Below are positions 48,001 to 59,982 of a DNA stretch of 64,000 bases, piece by piece. Source of the stretch: Apostichopus japonicus (lineage: Eukaryota > Echinodermata > Holothuroidea > Aspidochirotida > Stichopodidae); NCBI RefSeq assembly GCF_037975245.1, contig NC_092567.1:24730876-24794875 (forward strand), read 5' to 3'. Position numbers and translations under genes: made by a program. Position 1 is the first letter of the stretch, and each line of letters opens with the position of its first letter. A model generated the notes under the pieces. The model did no database searches. It had not been told where the DNA came from and saw nothing but the letters and a program-made list of their open reading frames with translations.

Positions 48001-50911
48001 TGACCCTCCAAAAGATGTTGGTACAGAAATTATTTTGTAACAGGAAGTGCCTTTAGTTATTAGCATTTCACGCAAGCCAATTGATAACTCTAGCCCACAA
48101 TTCACCTTGAACCGTTCTTCTCCATTACTTCTCCAAGATGACTTCAAGAGAGGCTTACTTCTACCAATGCAGGACTCACAATAACCAACCTAAGTGTCCA
48201 TGCCAGTTGAAAAAATGCCTTCAAATCATCTGTTACCGAGGCAACTGCCGTGCCACTTTAATCAAGTTGCTGTTCGTGTCATCATAGTTATATCTCGATC
48301 CTGATTACCAAAGTAATACTGGGACTCAAAAACTTCTCCTGAGCAATATCTGGGGCAGGAAACCGCTATGATGTTGTGAAAACTTCACAATCTTATGGTT
48401 TTAACAAATGACTGCTAGAATCTTCCTGTTTTCCATTCATTTCTGTAATCATTTTTGCTCCAAGTCTGTAAATATTGCCTTTTCAAAACATAAGGATGCT
48501 TTGGCGCCGTGCCACTATAATGATAATCCAAAGTCATGTCTCTCTTGCACTGAGACGGTTGCCCAGCCCCTATCGTGTCTCAATTCTAGCCCTATGGCAG
48601 TTACATACTTTAGCAGGAGATGCATTGTTCTAGCATGATGACCTTACCATTTGATAAATCTTGTGAGGTAATACTAACGTCAGGTAAACTGGCAGGGACA
48701 GAGCTATAAGAGAAAGAAGAAGATCAGTGATGGCTGTCTAACATTTGGAGATCATTTTGTAAACATTTTTCAACCAATCAATACAATGTTTTCAAGTCTT
48801 GTCCTTTATATATATTGAACATTATTAAACTAAGTACTTTCAATTAACAGGATACTCCAGCATGTTTTCTTTTAGTGGGGGGTGGGGACTTGAATCAACT
48901 AGGATTATTATTTGACTATCTTGGCAAACAATCTCAGTACTTACGCTATCGTCCTGGGAATTCTGAGTTTCATAGGGGGAACTGGTTCTTGTTCTGTGCA
49001 AAATCAAATTTGGATGAGTTACAAAAGTACAAACAAACTTCTAAAACATCAGTAGAGGTTTCGATTAAATGAGTAGCAGAGGAGGGGGGAGGGATATTAA
49101 AAAGGATAGAAATTTTATTTTTGAGTGATGAAGGAGGAACACATTGCAACCAGCCTGGGCAAGTTTGGAAACTCCTTCGTTTATGGTGTTCTTGAAGATA
49201 TCAATGATTGAAAGTTTCACAGTTTGTACTGTAAGTGGACTTGAAGCAAACAGGTGTGATGACCCAGTTGTACACTGACAGCAAAATGTTTGTTTCTAAT
49301 AACATCATGTTTCAACCTTGATTAACTTTTGAAGCAAAATATGAAACAAATGTGTTAGTGTACTTCTATGACATCATACCCATTAATTTGTTGAAAGTTC
49401 GACTGTTGTTATCTCAAAAATGTTTTAACTTCTGCATTAAAAGCATAATTTTCTGTAACATTATATAACTCATGCATGACAGACAAAAATAGGGGGTTAC
49501 TGTGTCTCAGAAAGGAGATTACTGCAAATATGACCTGTTAGTGAGTGCAAACTACCAGAATAGCAAGAAATTTTGAAAAAGAATTTGTAAAAAATTAATC
49601 TTTAAACATTCGTGGGAGGTTCCTCAACGTCTTATGCTTGACAATATTTTCTGTAACATTCATATATCTACCAATTTCTACCTATTAAATATGTGTGGGT
49701 CAGGGAATTCATAATTTATCCAGTATCACTGAGCAAAGTGCTTTTAAATATGGTCAACTTGTAACAGAAATTTGAAGATGTATAATATCTCAGTAAATTT
49801 AAGGACTTGTGTTTTGCAGTATTGTCCAGTACAGTAGGCTATTTTATGAGAAACAAATTTCACAAGTTTCTCAAAACTGCTACATGAACTGTGAACAATA
49901 CATCTCTAACTCTCACTTAATCATCTTCATATGCAACATGATCATCATAAATTTGAAGTTGGACTTACCAGATTGTTGCAGATTACCAACTGGATTGTAG
50001 CTTGCAACGACTGTACTAAATGGTGAAATCAAACAAGAAAATAGATTGGTTTAAAATATGATACATGCTGAGGTGGCCTGAATTGCAGTATGTGCTGCAA
50101 CCCCTTGCTTACAGTACCTAATCCATTTTTTTCTCCCTTGAAAGTTCATCCTCATGGTCAAGTTCTCTCGGCTGATGAGTGCATATACATGTACCTCTAT
50201 CACACCCCTCACCCTACTATGCACAACTTAGGCAATGTCCCAACAGGTACCAGCAGCCCTGGTAGCCAGAGTTCTTGCCAAGGGAACCAGTTTTCACAGT
50301 ACAGAAGGCCTGGTGATTTTCAGTTCAGCTGGTGCTGCCAAACTACGTAGGATGCAATTTCAACAACATTGGTTTTACTCCTGCCAACACCCACCCCCTC
50401 TCCCTTTCCAATCTCAAACTGCTTTTCCCGTTTTGATTTTGCTTAGGAACTGTAGGCCTGTTGAGTCCCACTAATGGCCAAGGTCAATTAAGGCATTGGC
50501 TAACTTTTAAGTCATAACTCACTTTAGCCAAGGGAGGCAAGTGATATACTGTAGCCAAACAAAGGCCTACGTTACGGTTGGCTTAGGCCTAACTCACAGT
50601 AGGGCAAACCATCAAAAACTTAATATAATATGACGATTAATTGTTCTCGTGAATTAAACGTTTAGAAAGTACCTTTCCGCATCTACGATCGATTTAATTT
50701 TAGATGTGCTATGCTTGGCTGAACAACCTGTCCCACAGAATTTTTCGTGAATGTCCATTAAATGTAATGCTAATTCAGAATGTGTCCATCCACCTGCACT
50801 TTTGAACTGTTGCCATCGGCAGTGTGCAGACATCAGTGATACACCAGATTTCCTTGTGCGTTGTCTTTTCGCCTTGGCCGATCTCGATTTTACCTCACGA
50901 CTCGAATACAT
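45035..50911 (-). CDS. Uncharacterised eight-exon gene; basic N-terminus, SUMO-interaction-like motifs
   Basis: Minus-strand exons: 50911-50673, 50015-49969, 48981-48945, 48703-48648, 47800-47725, 47020-46883, 45521-45441 and 45062-45035. Every intron is GT-AG and phases fit throughout. The total is 702 bases, so 233 residues. The N-terminus is strongly basic (KSRSAKAKRQRTRK), suggesting nuclear import. It is followed by an aromatic/His/Cys segment (CRWQQFKSAGGWTHSELALH ... HEKFCGTGC). Exons 5, 6 and 7 each carry a short hydrophobic motif beside prolines or acids: SLVVLP, KVVILPGD and AAVIIVGTPGD within an acidic run. VIIV next to acidic residues resembles a SUMO-interacting motif. I do not recognise the family. 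The final exon is less certain: without the last splice, translation would stop three bases later, after EDEG. The upstream frame is closed, so the ATG at 50911 is the first possible start. Confidence 0.7.
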
Positions 50912-51431
50912 GTTTGGTCGATCACGTTTCCTATGTGCTTTGTTTTTCTGCAATAATTGTTTTGGGAATTTCTTCCGGGTGCGACATTAGACAAGGTCTT
51001 TTGTTTTGGTAAACACCACCTACACAAAGTATGACACATCAAGGAGGGTATACCAAAGTGGGGTATACACAGAACACAACAGTATGGAACGCCAAAAGGG
51101 AAAATTTTGACAGCAATGTGCCAATAAAAAGAGAAAAAAAGATGACGTTCTGTTCATATCTTGATATATAATAACAGCGAAATTTTATCTGAAGTCACAA
51201 CCACCTCATATGAATTTATAACGACGTAGGTTAAAATAACCACCACGTCTTTTTAAAGTGCCATCGATGTCGATTCTGGGCACAAAACCAAACAACTTCC
51301 CTGTTCTCTCAATAGAACAACTGGTATGTGTACTGCCATGAAAGAGAGTGACCCGCCTGGCCAGAGTGAAAACTTCTGACTCGTGACCCACCTGTAGAAT
51401 AACACAGACTATATATTGCCGTTGTTGGACG

Positions 51432-52195
51432 CAGTGGCGTAGCCAGCTTTCTCTTATTAGGGGGGCAAGATTTTTTCTTGAGGGGGGGGGGGGTGGCAAT
51501 CCCGTGATGGCTGATGGTAGGAATTACCATGAAATTATATGTATAATGGGCACCTCGTCTGCACAAATACACATCCAATGGTTCAGGCCTAGGTCTATAT
51601 GTGAGATATGAGATATGTGAGATATACTTGAATATAATGATCTTTCAATTCCATCGTTTCGAAATACGCTATAGGGGCCCATGGTTTAAAAAATTACGGC
51701 AAAAGCGTGTGTTAATGAATAAATAATTCCGCACATTATGAAAAGGATACAATCAATAAATTAGCTACTCCTATTCATTACATTTCCAGATTTCCACACA
51801 AACAAGTTCCACTAGGCCTATAGGGCCTATACGTGCAGTGAAAATTCTCCACGAGTGGCATCATTGGCCGCTGAAAATGCACATGGATTGCTAGCGCTAG
51901 TTTGTAATGGTTATACAACTGGCCAAATTATTGGCGCTTATTCTGTAGGACGATATTGATCAACGGTCTCCGTATGTGGGTATGATGAAGGCCCGAAATG
52001 TGTAATATCTCGGCCCTGATTACCAAGTTCTGACCTTACATGAAGAAAGAACATGAGCCCTGAGGTATGAATACTTGTTGTTAGAACTCGAAAAAAGGAA
52101 GTATTTTGAATGAATCACTGGATTTCATTTGGGGGGGGGGGGGCAAGACCGTAGCACAAAGCAAATTTGGGGGCCCCTCTCTGGCTACGCCACTG
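51432..52195. mobile_element. Non-autonomous hAT element
   Basis: Perfect 8-bp duplication GTTGGACG (51424-51431, 52196-52203). The 15-base inverted termini CAGTGGCGTAGCCAG and CTGGCTACGCCACTG match perfectly. The 764-bp interior has G-runs near both ends and no transposase. Perfect termini suggest recent movement. Confidence 0.95.
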
Positions 52196-52203
52196 GTTGG
52201 ACG

Positions 52204-52896
52204 TAGAAGGCAAAGGGAGTAAGGGGAAGAAAGAAGGGGTCGGCAATGGGGATGGGAAGGGTAAAGGTAAGGTGACGAAAATGGGAATGAGAATAAAATA
52301 TTATGGATAAATTAAACACTGTTGTTGGACATTATGGTACTATCGATGCTATGGGACAACTTAATCCCCTCCTATACATTATGATTTGTTCCCGAAATCC
52401 GCAGCATTAAGGTTTGGAATTAATGGTAGGCTCGATTCACTCGATCGGACCAGTTGTGGAACAGGTATCAACGGGAGCGGAGGTGGGGGTGGGGGGTTGA
52501 TGGGCGATTGAGGGGTTGCATCTACCACGTGCGTAGTATACTGATAGACAGCCTAATGTAGTGTTTACATGTATTAGGCATATATATACTTTTGCCACAT
52601 TCACACAGTAGACAAAGAGGTAACACTGTAGGTATCAAAGTCCGAAACCACATCCACGGTACTACTTAAAGAAATCTTCGCAACAGGGGAAACCCAAATG
52701 ATTTCGTCATAATCGACTATAGTTGATCTTGTTAATATTAGTTGTATCTGGCTGTTGACGTAACAAAGTTAATTGCCACAGAGACTTGCGCAACTGGAAT
52801 ATTCTACGCAAACCAATGTGAAACGTAAAACGTGTGAAATGTGTACGGAAGTGTATAACGGACATGTCAATTAACGTTGTGATGATATATTGAACA
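52204..52896. other. Intergenic, no gene recognised
   Basis: G-rich stretches (52210-52290, 52470-52500) then ordinary AT-rich DNA, with no coding or repeat structure seen. Confidence 0.4.
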
Positions 52897-53402
52897 ATTC
52901 GTCAAAATGACAAGAATATGAAAATTGACATTTAGTCAACCAGTACCAACTTATCAAAGTGACAAATATCTGAAATTAACGTTTGACCGAGATGCATTAA
53001 CTCGTCAAACGGAGAACATTTTAAAGATAGACGTTTTGACGAAATTATACCAAGATTTTTGTTATTTTGCCAGATTTGGAAGAGTTCAATTTTCAGGTTC
53101 TTGTCATTTTGACGAGTTGATACATCTCAAAGATACACCATTTTTAAGATTTTTAAGATTTTGATGAGCTGGTATGATATCGTCAAAACACCATTTTTCA
53201 GATTTGCAACGATTTGGTATGATGTCGTCAAAACGTAAATTTTTCAGATTTTTGTCATTACGAAGTGTTGATGCATCTCGACAAAACGTTAATTCTCAAA
53301 TTTTCCAAATTTAGATAACTTAGAATATGTCATCAAAACGTCAGTTTTCAACTTCTTGTCATATATTGACGAGTTGTTGCATCTCAACGAAACGTTAATT
53401 TA
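52897..53402. repeat. Degenerate tandem repeat built on GACGAGTTGATGCATCTC
   Basis: About six loosely conserved units of 60-100 bases. Recurring strings include TTGTCATTTTGACGAGTTGA, TGCATCTC.ACAAAACGTTAAT, TCGTCAAAAC and TTTTTCAGATTT. A 79-residue open frame (52925-53164) crosses it but follows the repeat, so it is not called a gene. Confidence 0.65.
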
Positions 53403-53891
53403 CATGTCACTACTACGCTTCCGTAGATACGTGACTATACAGTTATGACGAGTGGGGATTTCCAAAAACGACGGATACTCTTACGTTACATGATGTTATC
53501 TTTCATTTTCATTAACGTGATATGTTTGAATGAGGATGTAGTTTATGAATTTCATAAACATACCTTAAGAGAGTAGGAGAAAGAATTTCAAAGCCACCAT
53601 ACTTTTATTCGATTTCTTTAAACGGGTATATATATCTAGGCTAATAGCCAGCTTGCAATCTTTAAACTTAGTTCTGATTTTCAATAGTGAATCTCACTAA
53701 CGCTAGTTTGTTATACTATACCCTATATGCTGATTATATACCACTTGGAAACAGGCAGAAAAATCTATCTGGAGGTTGGAACTTAATGAATAAAACTAAA
53801 GCAAATTAAATAAGACAATAGCAACAACACCAACAACAATAACGTCAAAAACGAAGTTGTATGACTATAACACCCATGTCAACAGCCTACA

Positions 53892-53897
53892 TATAAA
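53892..53897 (+). promoter_or_regulatory. TATA box of the 98-residue protein gene
   Basis: TATAAA in ACATATAAAGG. A start about 30 bases downstream (~53922) would give a ~120-base untranslated first exon ending at a strong donor GGGTAAGT (54040|54041). Confidence 0.5.
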
Positions 53898-53921
53898 GGT
53901 TAACGCTGTGTACCAGTTGTG

Positions 53922-56750
53922 TGTGACTCTAAGAACCTAGCTTTTCCTACATCGCCTTGGAGGTACTACGTACAAGCCTACAGAGAACTATAGAGGTTAC
54001 TCAACTTATCTACAGCACTGGAAGTTTTCCGAGAACTTGGGTAAGTCCAAAATTTATTATTGAAGCAACCATGCATATATACTTTAAGAACAACGGAATG
54101 GTATAGTATCTTTCTGATATTTCTGAAATCATATGCAATACTTTACGTGTATATTTTTGTCATTTCGGTATAACTCTTAAAATGTGTAAAGAAAAAATGT
54201 TAAACATTATATCCTTTGAGAGTGTTCATTCTGATCAACTTTCATTCGAAGAATGTATTCATTCTTTTCATGATGAAGAGTGAAATACAATATCCTATTC
54301 GATATGACTTTAATTGAAATTCACTCTATTAGAGAATCGTCTTACTATATACGTGATGTAACTATACAAAAAGTGAGTTTTCATATACTCCATATGTTAT
54401 CATTTAAACTATAAAAGGTAAAGAAAGAGGCGTCGACAGCCAAGTCGGGTCACATGATACCTACGTCACGGTGGATCCCCTCTATTGAACTCGTCATTGT
54501 ATACCTAAGACTTATCATGACAATGAGAATACACACTTTTCTTTATTCCATATTTTCCAAACGGGCCCTTAATTTTATCCAGGGCCCCTGAGCTGAAGCC
54601 ATCTCACCCTCTCGTCAGACTGGTGTATATGGTTAAATGGGAGGGGGTCGATATATTTGACACTGAGGGCTGATAGTATAGGATTCAAATATATTTTGTG
54701 TTCTAAAATACTCAATCAGTGTCGCATGCATGGTTGCTATATCTGAAGATTATCACAGTGTGCTTATCAACCTACCTCCAGCTTCCATCGTCCTCACCCC
54801 TCCCCTGCCCCCCCACCCCCCCCCCCCCCCTCCCCCGCCCCACCACCAACACCAATCCAGCCCTGACTAGAATTGTGGCATATTAGGTGTACCGTTATGA
54901 TGATCTAAAACCATAAAATCTAATCACACTAGTGTATAATTCAAACACTCATCAAAAGCTACTTCTGTACAGGAATGAGACGTGCGCATTCAAACCGGCA
55001 GCTATACCAATGCTAAACAGATCACCTTTTTATAAGTCTTGGAATCGAGACATTAATGGCCTATAGGTTTCCCTAGTTTAAAGTCCAAGTATGAGTCACG
55101 TTTCCTTCTATAGGATGCATCGAACCAGATTGTGCAATATATCTAGCTAGTTAAAATAGCATAAAGAACCGAAATATGCTAAACAGACCAGAAAATGGTC
55201 ACCAAGTACATGCAAGTACAACTAAATTGATTCTGGCTCACAACATAAACTAAATGTAGGTCATAGCGTTTACAAAGTATGTTCTGTCACCACCCAATTT
55301 CAGTTGAACACAAATTTGGTGTTAAGTTTTCGTGAAATCTTCATCAATGACTTGCAAGTGTTAAAGTTTCACCATGCAGTAACTTATTTATTCCAGAAGT
55401 TAGATTTACAAATAGGGACTTTCCTTCTCGCCACAGATAGAATACATTTACATAACAGCTATATACGTGCACAGACATGTCTGAATGGTTGTATTTACTC
55501 ATTTTACATCCGGTTTCTTGATTTATATATAACTAACTCACAATTAAGCTTGGTTTGTTAACAAAAACAATTCAAAATATAAAATTGGAAAAGTTTTCGA
55601 AGAATTTGAACGACAGTTAGATTCTTAACTTGATGCCTTGAAAACATAAAACAGTTTTATTTCAAACGGATATTTGAAAGCTAGGCCTCCTTTCTACGAG
55701 TTGAATAATTAATTGGAATTGAAACTAGATTAATATATCTTTTGTTCAAGAGGGGAGCGGGTTGTAAGTAAGGGCGGGGGGGGGGGGAGGGAGTTGTTCG
55801 ATGGTACTGCAGGGGATGGTCTCGTATGATCTACAGTTTAATAAGTCCATCAAACCGAAAACCTTGCCTTGGCTTGCTTAATACTTAATTCATTTGTTTC
55901 CTACGACAGCTAAGAGTCAGTTGTACAGATATAACACTGCTTCTTCTATATGTTTTCCATCACCTGGTGCGGGAGTACGTGGGTGTACTGACCGCCCCCC
56001 CCCCCTCTCCCTGTTCAACCAGCCACAATTTGTTTTACAAAAAGGCATTAGAGAGACCTTGTGCTTAAGAAATTATTGTAGACTTTCTTCAAATTGTGGT
56101 CCAAATATTTTTCAGAGTTCATCATTCTTGACGTTAAATTTTGTTTTCATTGGGAAGACCAAACAACCACTGCATGGGAGTCGCTTTCAAAGACGGCAGT
56201 GCCATACCCCTCCTTTAGAAAACCATGGTTCCCCCTTCGCCACCATTTAGCCCTCTTCAACTCCTCCTTTCATCCCAACAAACTAATCGATGACAATATC
56301 AACATTGGATATCATTACATCTGATACCTTAGATTCTATCTTTCATTTGTATCCAAAAATTTTATAAACATTTCATTATTCTGGAGCGTTTATATCATTT
56401 TCTATTTTTTTTTTTTCTCTACCCATTTCTAGAAACTGAACCACTTGACAACGATGGCTGATCTTACGACGGTAAAAGCAGAGAACTTTTATTCTCTCTT
56501 TCGAAGCGGAAATTCCGCCGAAATGCGACAGGCAGTCCAGAAATTAGCCGAAACTTCCGGTTTCGATACGAAGGATATGGCATTTTTCGTTATTATTCTA
56601 CAATCAACGACTTCTCGACTTCGTCAACACGTGCTCAAATCTAGGGAAGCCAAGAAAGCTGTTTTAGAAATATTAGACAAAGCCACGGATCCATGTGTAA
56701 AGGATGTGGAATATATCAAAGACGTGTTGAAATTGCATGATGCCGCGTGA
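53922..56750 (+). CDS. Gene for an unrecognised 98-residue helical protein (5' UTR exon plus coding exon)
   Basis: The untranslated exon 1 is inferred at ~53922-54040 (donor GTAAGT). Exon 2 follows a T-rich tract and CTAG at 56432. The start ATG at 56454 sits in a good context (ACAACGATGG) and the stop is at 56748-56750, giving 98 residues from MADLTTVKAENFYSLFRSGN to VLKLHDAA. No signal peptide or membrane segment is present. The composition is mixed charged and amphipathic, and probably all-alpha (LRQHVLKSREAKKAVLEILD). I do not recognise the family. The whole coding sequence is in one exon. ATTAAA at ~56830 and AATAAA at 57789 are candidate poly(A) signals. The 2.4 kb intron holds poly-G/C runs and low-complexity DNA only. 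The coding call is good; the 5' exon is inference. Confidence 0.65.
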
Positions 56751-57116
56751 TGCACCGTTGCGGAATTTGAATACGTGAAATCTCTATCGAACTTTATTTC
56801 CCGTGTGTGATCGTGTGTAGCCTTAATATATTAAAGGGATGAGCCAAAGCTATTTTTAATATGGTTGTATACCTTTAAATGTACCCTCTATTACCCAGGT
56901 TGTTATTTCTATAACACTTGTAATTTTGTGTGTGAAATTACCCTTTAAACAGCTGATGAGGGTGATCAGTTAAAGTGACTGGACTATGTAGTCTACTATA
57001 TATATACGCAGACCGTTAGGTCAGGTCCTGTACTGTTGTAAGATAAAACTCAATGGGAAAAATACAAGACTTATACTGCCTCAAAATGACATGTTGATAA
57101 TGTGTTATGAAGTTGT

Positions 57117-57190
57117 CAGTGGCGGAGCTAGGGGGATTATATACATTAACATTAAATGATGAGCGGAGTCTTCATCATCAGTATAGCCTT
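57117..57190. mobile_element. Solo hAT terminus
   Basis: CAGTGGCGGAGCTAGGGGG matches the left end of the 43388-43788 element. GATGAGCGGAGTCTTCATCATC follows. The other end is not visible, so the boundary is approximate. Confidence 0.45.
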
Positions 57191-57794
57191 AAAGGAGCAT
57201 TGCAGGGATTTAGCAAATTTTAATAGTTAAATATCTTGAAAAACGGAATAGCAAGAGAAACATTGCTTGTTCATAAATGTGTCCCCTTTTTTTGAATTAC
57301 ATACCGTATCAAGGCTAACTTTCTGCCAGTTATCGCTTTTATATACCTTAACTATGTGTAATTCCTGTTTTTGCACATAAAAGTTTACTATATTAATATA
57401 TATATATAGACGTGTATTAACCGTATATTGACTTTTTAACATTGTACATATATTTTTTATAGTCGGTCTATGGAGTTGCATAGACTTTATATAGCTATGC
57501 ATAGTCGGTCTATGGACTTGCATAGTGTTACATAGATTTGTATGGGGAGGGTGTGTTTGTGTATTCAATCTTGATTTTACATTCTATATAGACATTATAG
57601 ATAAAGTGTATTCGTGCTAAGTGCTAACGCAGTGTAAGTTTTGATTACATATTTTATTTTCTATTTATGGGGGTACGTTGGTGTGGTATACGTTTACATT
57701 GTGAACTGCGCTAAACCAAGCATTTGTTGGGGGGGGGGGGTATTAAACATTAGGTAATTAGTCATTTCTGTTACTGGATAACCCATTAAATAAA

Positions 57795-59982
57795 TTAAAC
57801 ACATATTATCGTTTATCTTGAGTGTGTGAAATTTTATATTCTACGAATTATGTTTTAACAAAGAATGATATATAATGGAGCATATCACGACTCCCTCGCC
57901 CAACCCCAACCCCGCCTCTACCACTTCCCCTACCACCCCTTCCCGGCCCTTACCCACTTTACCCAGGGGAATAAAACTGTACCCTCGAGGAGACGTGTAA
58001 ATAAAGTGGTGTGCCCTGGATTGCAGCAAGGGGCACTTATTTGTCGCGACTGTTTGAATTCTGTACGGGTGGGTAAGTAGGCAGGTACATGTGTGGGTAG
58101 GTGTGTGGGTGTGGCAAGTTCCCAATGACCCCCCAGGGGTATAATGTTGTTTAAGTAGTGCGAGAAGGCCTTGCCTTGATACAAGACTGTAATCAGTCAA
58201 CTGCAACTTCCTCTGACCCGGCCCCTATACACTACCATCTTCACCCCTACCAGCCACAGCTATACCCTTTACACACTCTCGCTATTCCCTGTTCCCTCCT
58301 CTCTTCATACGCTGACCTCTAGACACAATATGATGGTAACATCATGTACAAATGGAGGAAGTAGGGAATGAGGAAAATGACAGAAGTAAGTTTCATAATA
58401 AATGCAACGAAGAAAAACTGTATATGTTACACAATAATCTTCAGTGACCCAAGCATAAAATATATTTCGATATCATCAAATTTACTCCAAAATATCGGTT
58501 TTCTAGAAATACTAAAACTTAATGTGGTCCTATATTTTCATACTGTTGCATTCAGTAGTATACTGTCAACCATGGAATATTTGTCATTGTAACACGTGTA
58601 CTATGGCCTGTAGCGTAGTCTTTACTCCATACATGGTATAAACCTCAATGTAATTTATTTTTTAATAACCGAATTGTTCCTATTTGGACTTATTTACATA
58701 GTTTAAGCTGCTCGGATTAAAGCGGTTACTGTATACCTATAGTTCTTACACTATTATTGCCTGGTGACGAGATGCAGGTCCGACCACGTGAATATTCATG
58801 CCACAGGGCCCCCATTATTTGAGTCTTCAATTTTTCCATAAACATACCGGTATTATGAAATATAGCACTGTGACCCAGACACACAGAGCTCTACTCCCTC
58901 TCTGAGCCCCCCCCCCCCCACACCCCTCCCCATTTCTCTCTCTCAGGCTCGTTAAGCAAGTATGTAATGTAGTATAGAGTACGCCTGTATGTAATACAGT
59001 ATTGAGTACGCAAATATGTAGTATTGAGTACGCCATATTTACCTGTATATCCCATCAACCAATCCCGGACGAGTTCTTTTGGAGGTAAACCTAATGGCAA
59101 AATGCTTACACTTCGTTCCATCGTGCGGAAAATTACATTCACAAATAACAATGCAAGTTAACAATGGCGATTGTCCATTCTAGTAATAAAGTTCGTCCAG
59201 GAATGGTTTGCTGTGGTCCTGTTTCAACTGACTACTCAGCTGGGTATCACAAACTAGTTTAGTAACAAACTAAAACCATCCACCGAGGAGTCCCTTTAGT
59301 ATAAGCCTGTTTATTGTAGCAGAACTCGGTCGAAAAAAGACTAGGCCTATCAGAGATACGTTGATACTTTTATGAGATTGATATGTTGAAGTTTTTAAGT
59401 CAGGCATGTGTGGTTTCACAGTTGGACTTTGGTCGCTTGTTATCTCCACCATCGTTTGATTTTCGTCTAATTCGTTGACTCAAGTAATCTAGCCTGGAAG
59501 TCGTGTACTATCGAATAATAATAAAATTAAAATATGAGTTAGGGAGCATATCGTAGAAGAACACTCGACAAATTACAGCGCCATAGGGAGCAGGAATACG
59601 AGCTGGCTGAGGACTATACGTACCACTCACAAACAACCTAGATATATAACCCGCCGTGTATTGGGGAACACAAAACTTTTGCTATCACTCAGCAGATGAA
59701 CAAGCATAATTCTCTGCAATTTAGAAGAATTACTTCGATCACCAGGGTATTGTTGAGTCAAGTCTTACCAATTTCATTTTCATAACTTGTTATTTTTCTC
59801 GAAGGATTTTGTAATATTCCGTCTTCTAGAGTTTGAAGGATTCAATATATTTTGGGACTAGAACCAACAGACGGCCGTGAATAGCGTAAATCGCTGGTAA
59901 CAACGTATAATTGTAATTTCGCTCCAGTGCGTAATAGTAGTCGTGGCCTTATAACATTACGCTGAGATTTGAAAGTGGAATT
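57795..59982. other. Intergenic region upstream of the P450; no gene recognised
   Basis: Contains C-rich and TG-rich low complexity (57900-58110, 58905-58930). A short repeat GTACGC.TAT(G)TA..GTA.AGTATTGA appears three times at 58970-59040. Small open frames here are low-complexity by-products. Confidence 0.45.

Noticed and set aside
50090-50474. Plus-strand frames of 86 and 79 residues inside intron 1 of the minus-strand gene
   Set aside because: Some coding-like composition (VPAALVARVLAKGTSFHSTE), but no start context, splice partner or known family. Left as unassigned intronic sequence.
55894-56324. 118- and 76-residue plus-strand frames
   Set aside because: They lie in the intron before the 98-residue protein exon, contain a C-run, and have no supporting signals.
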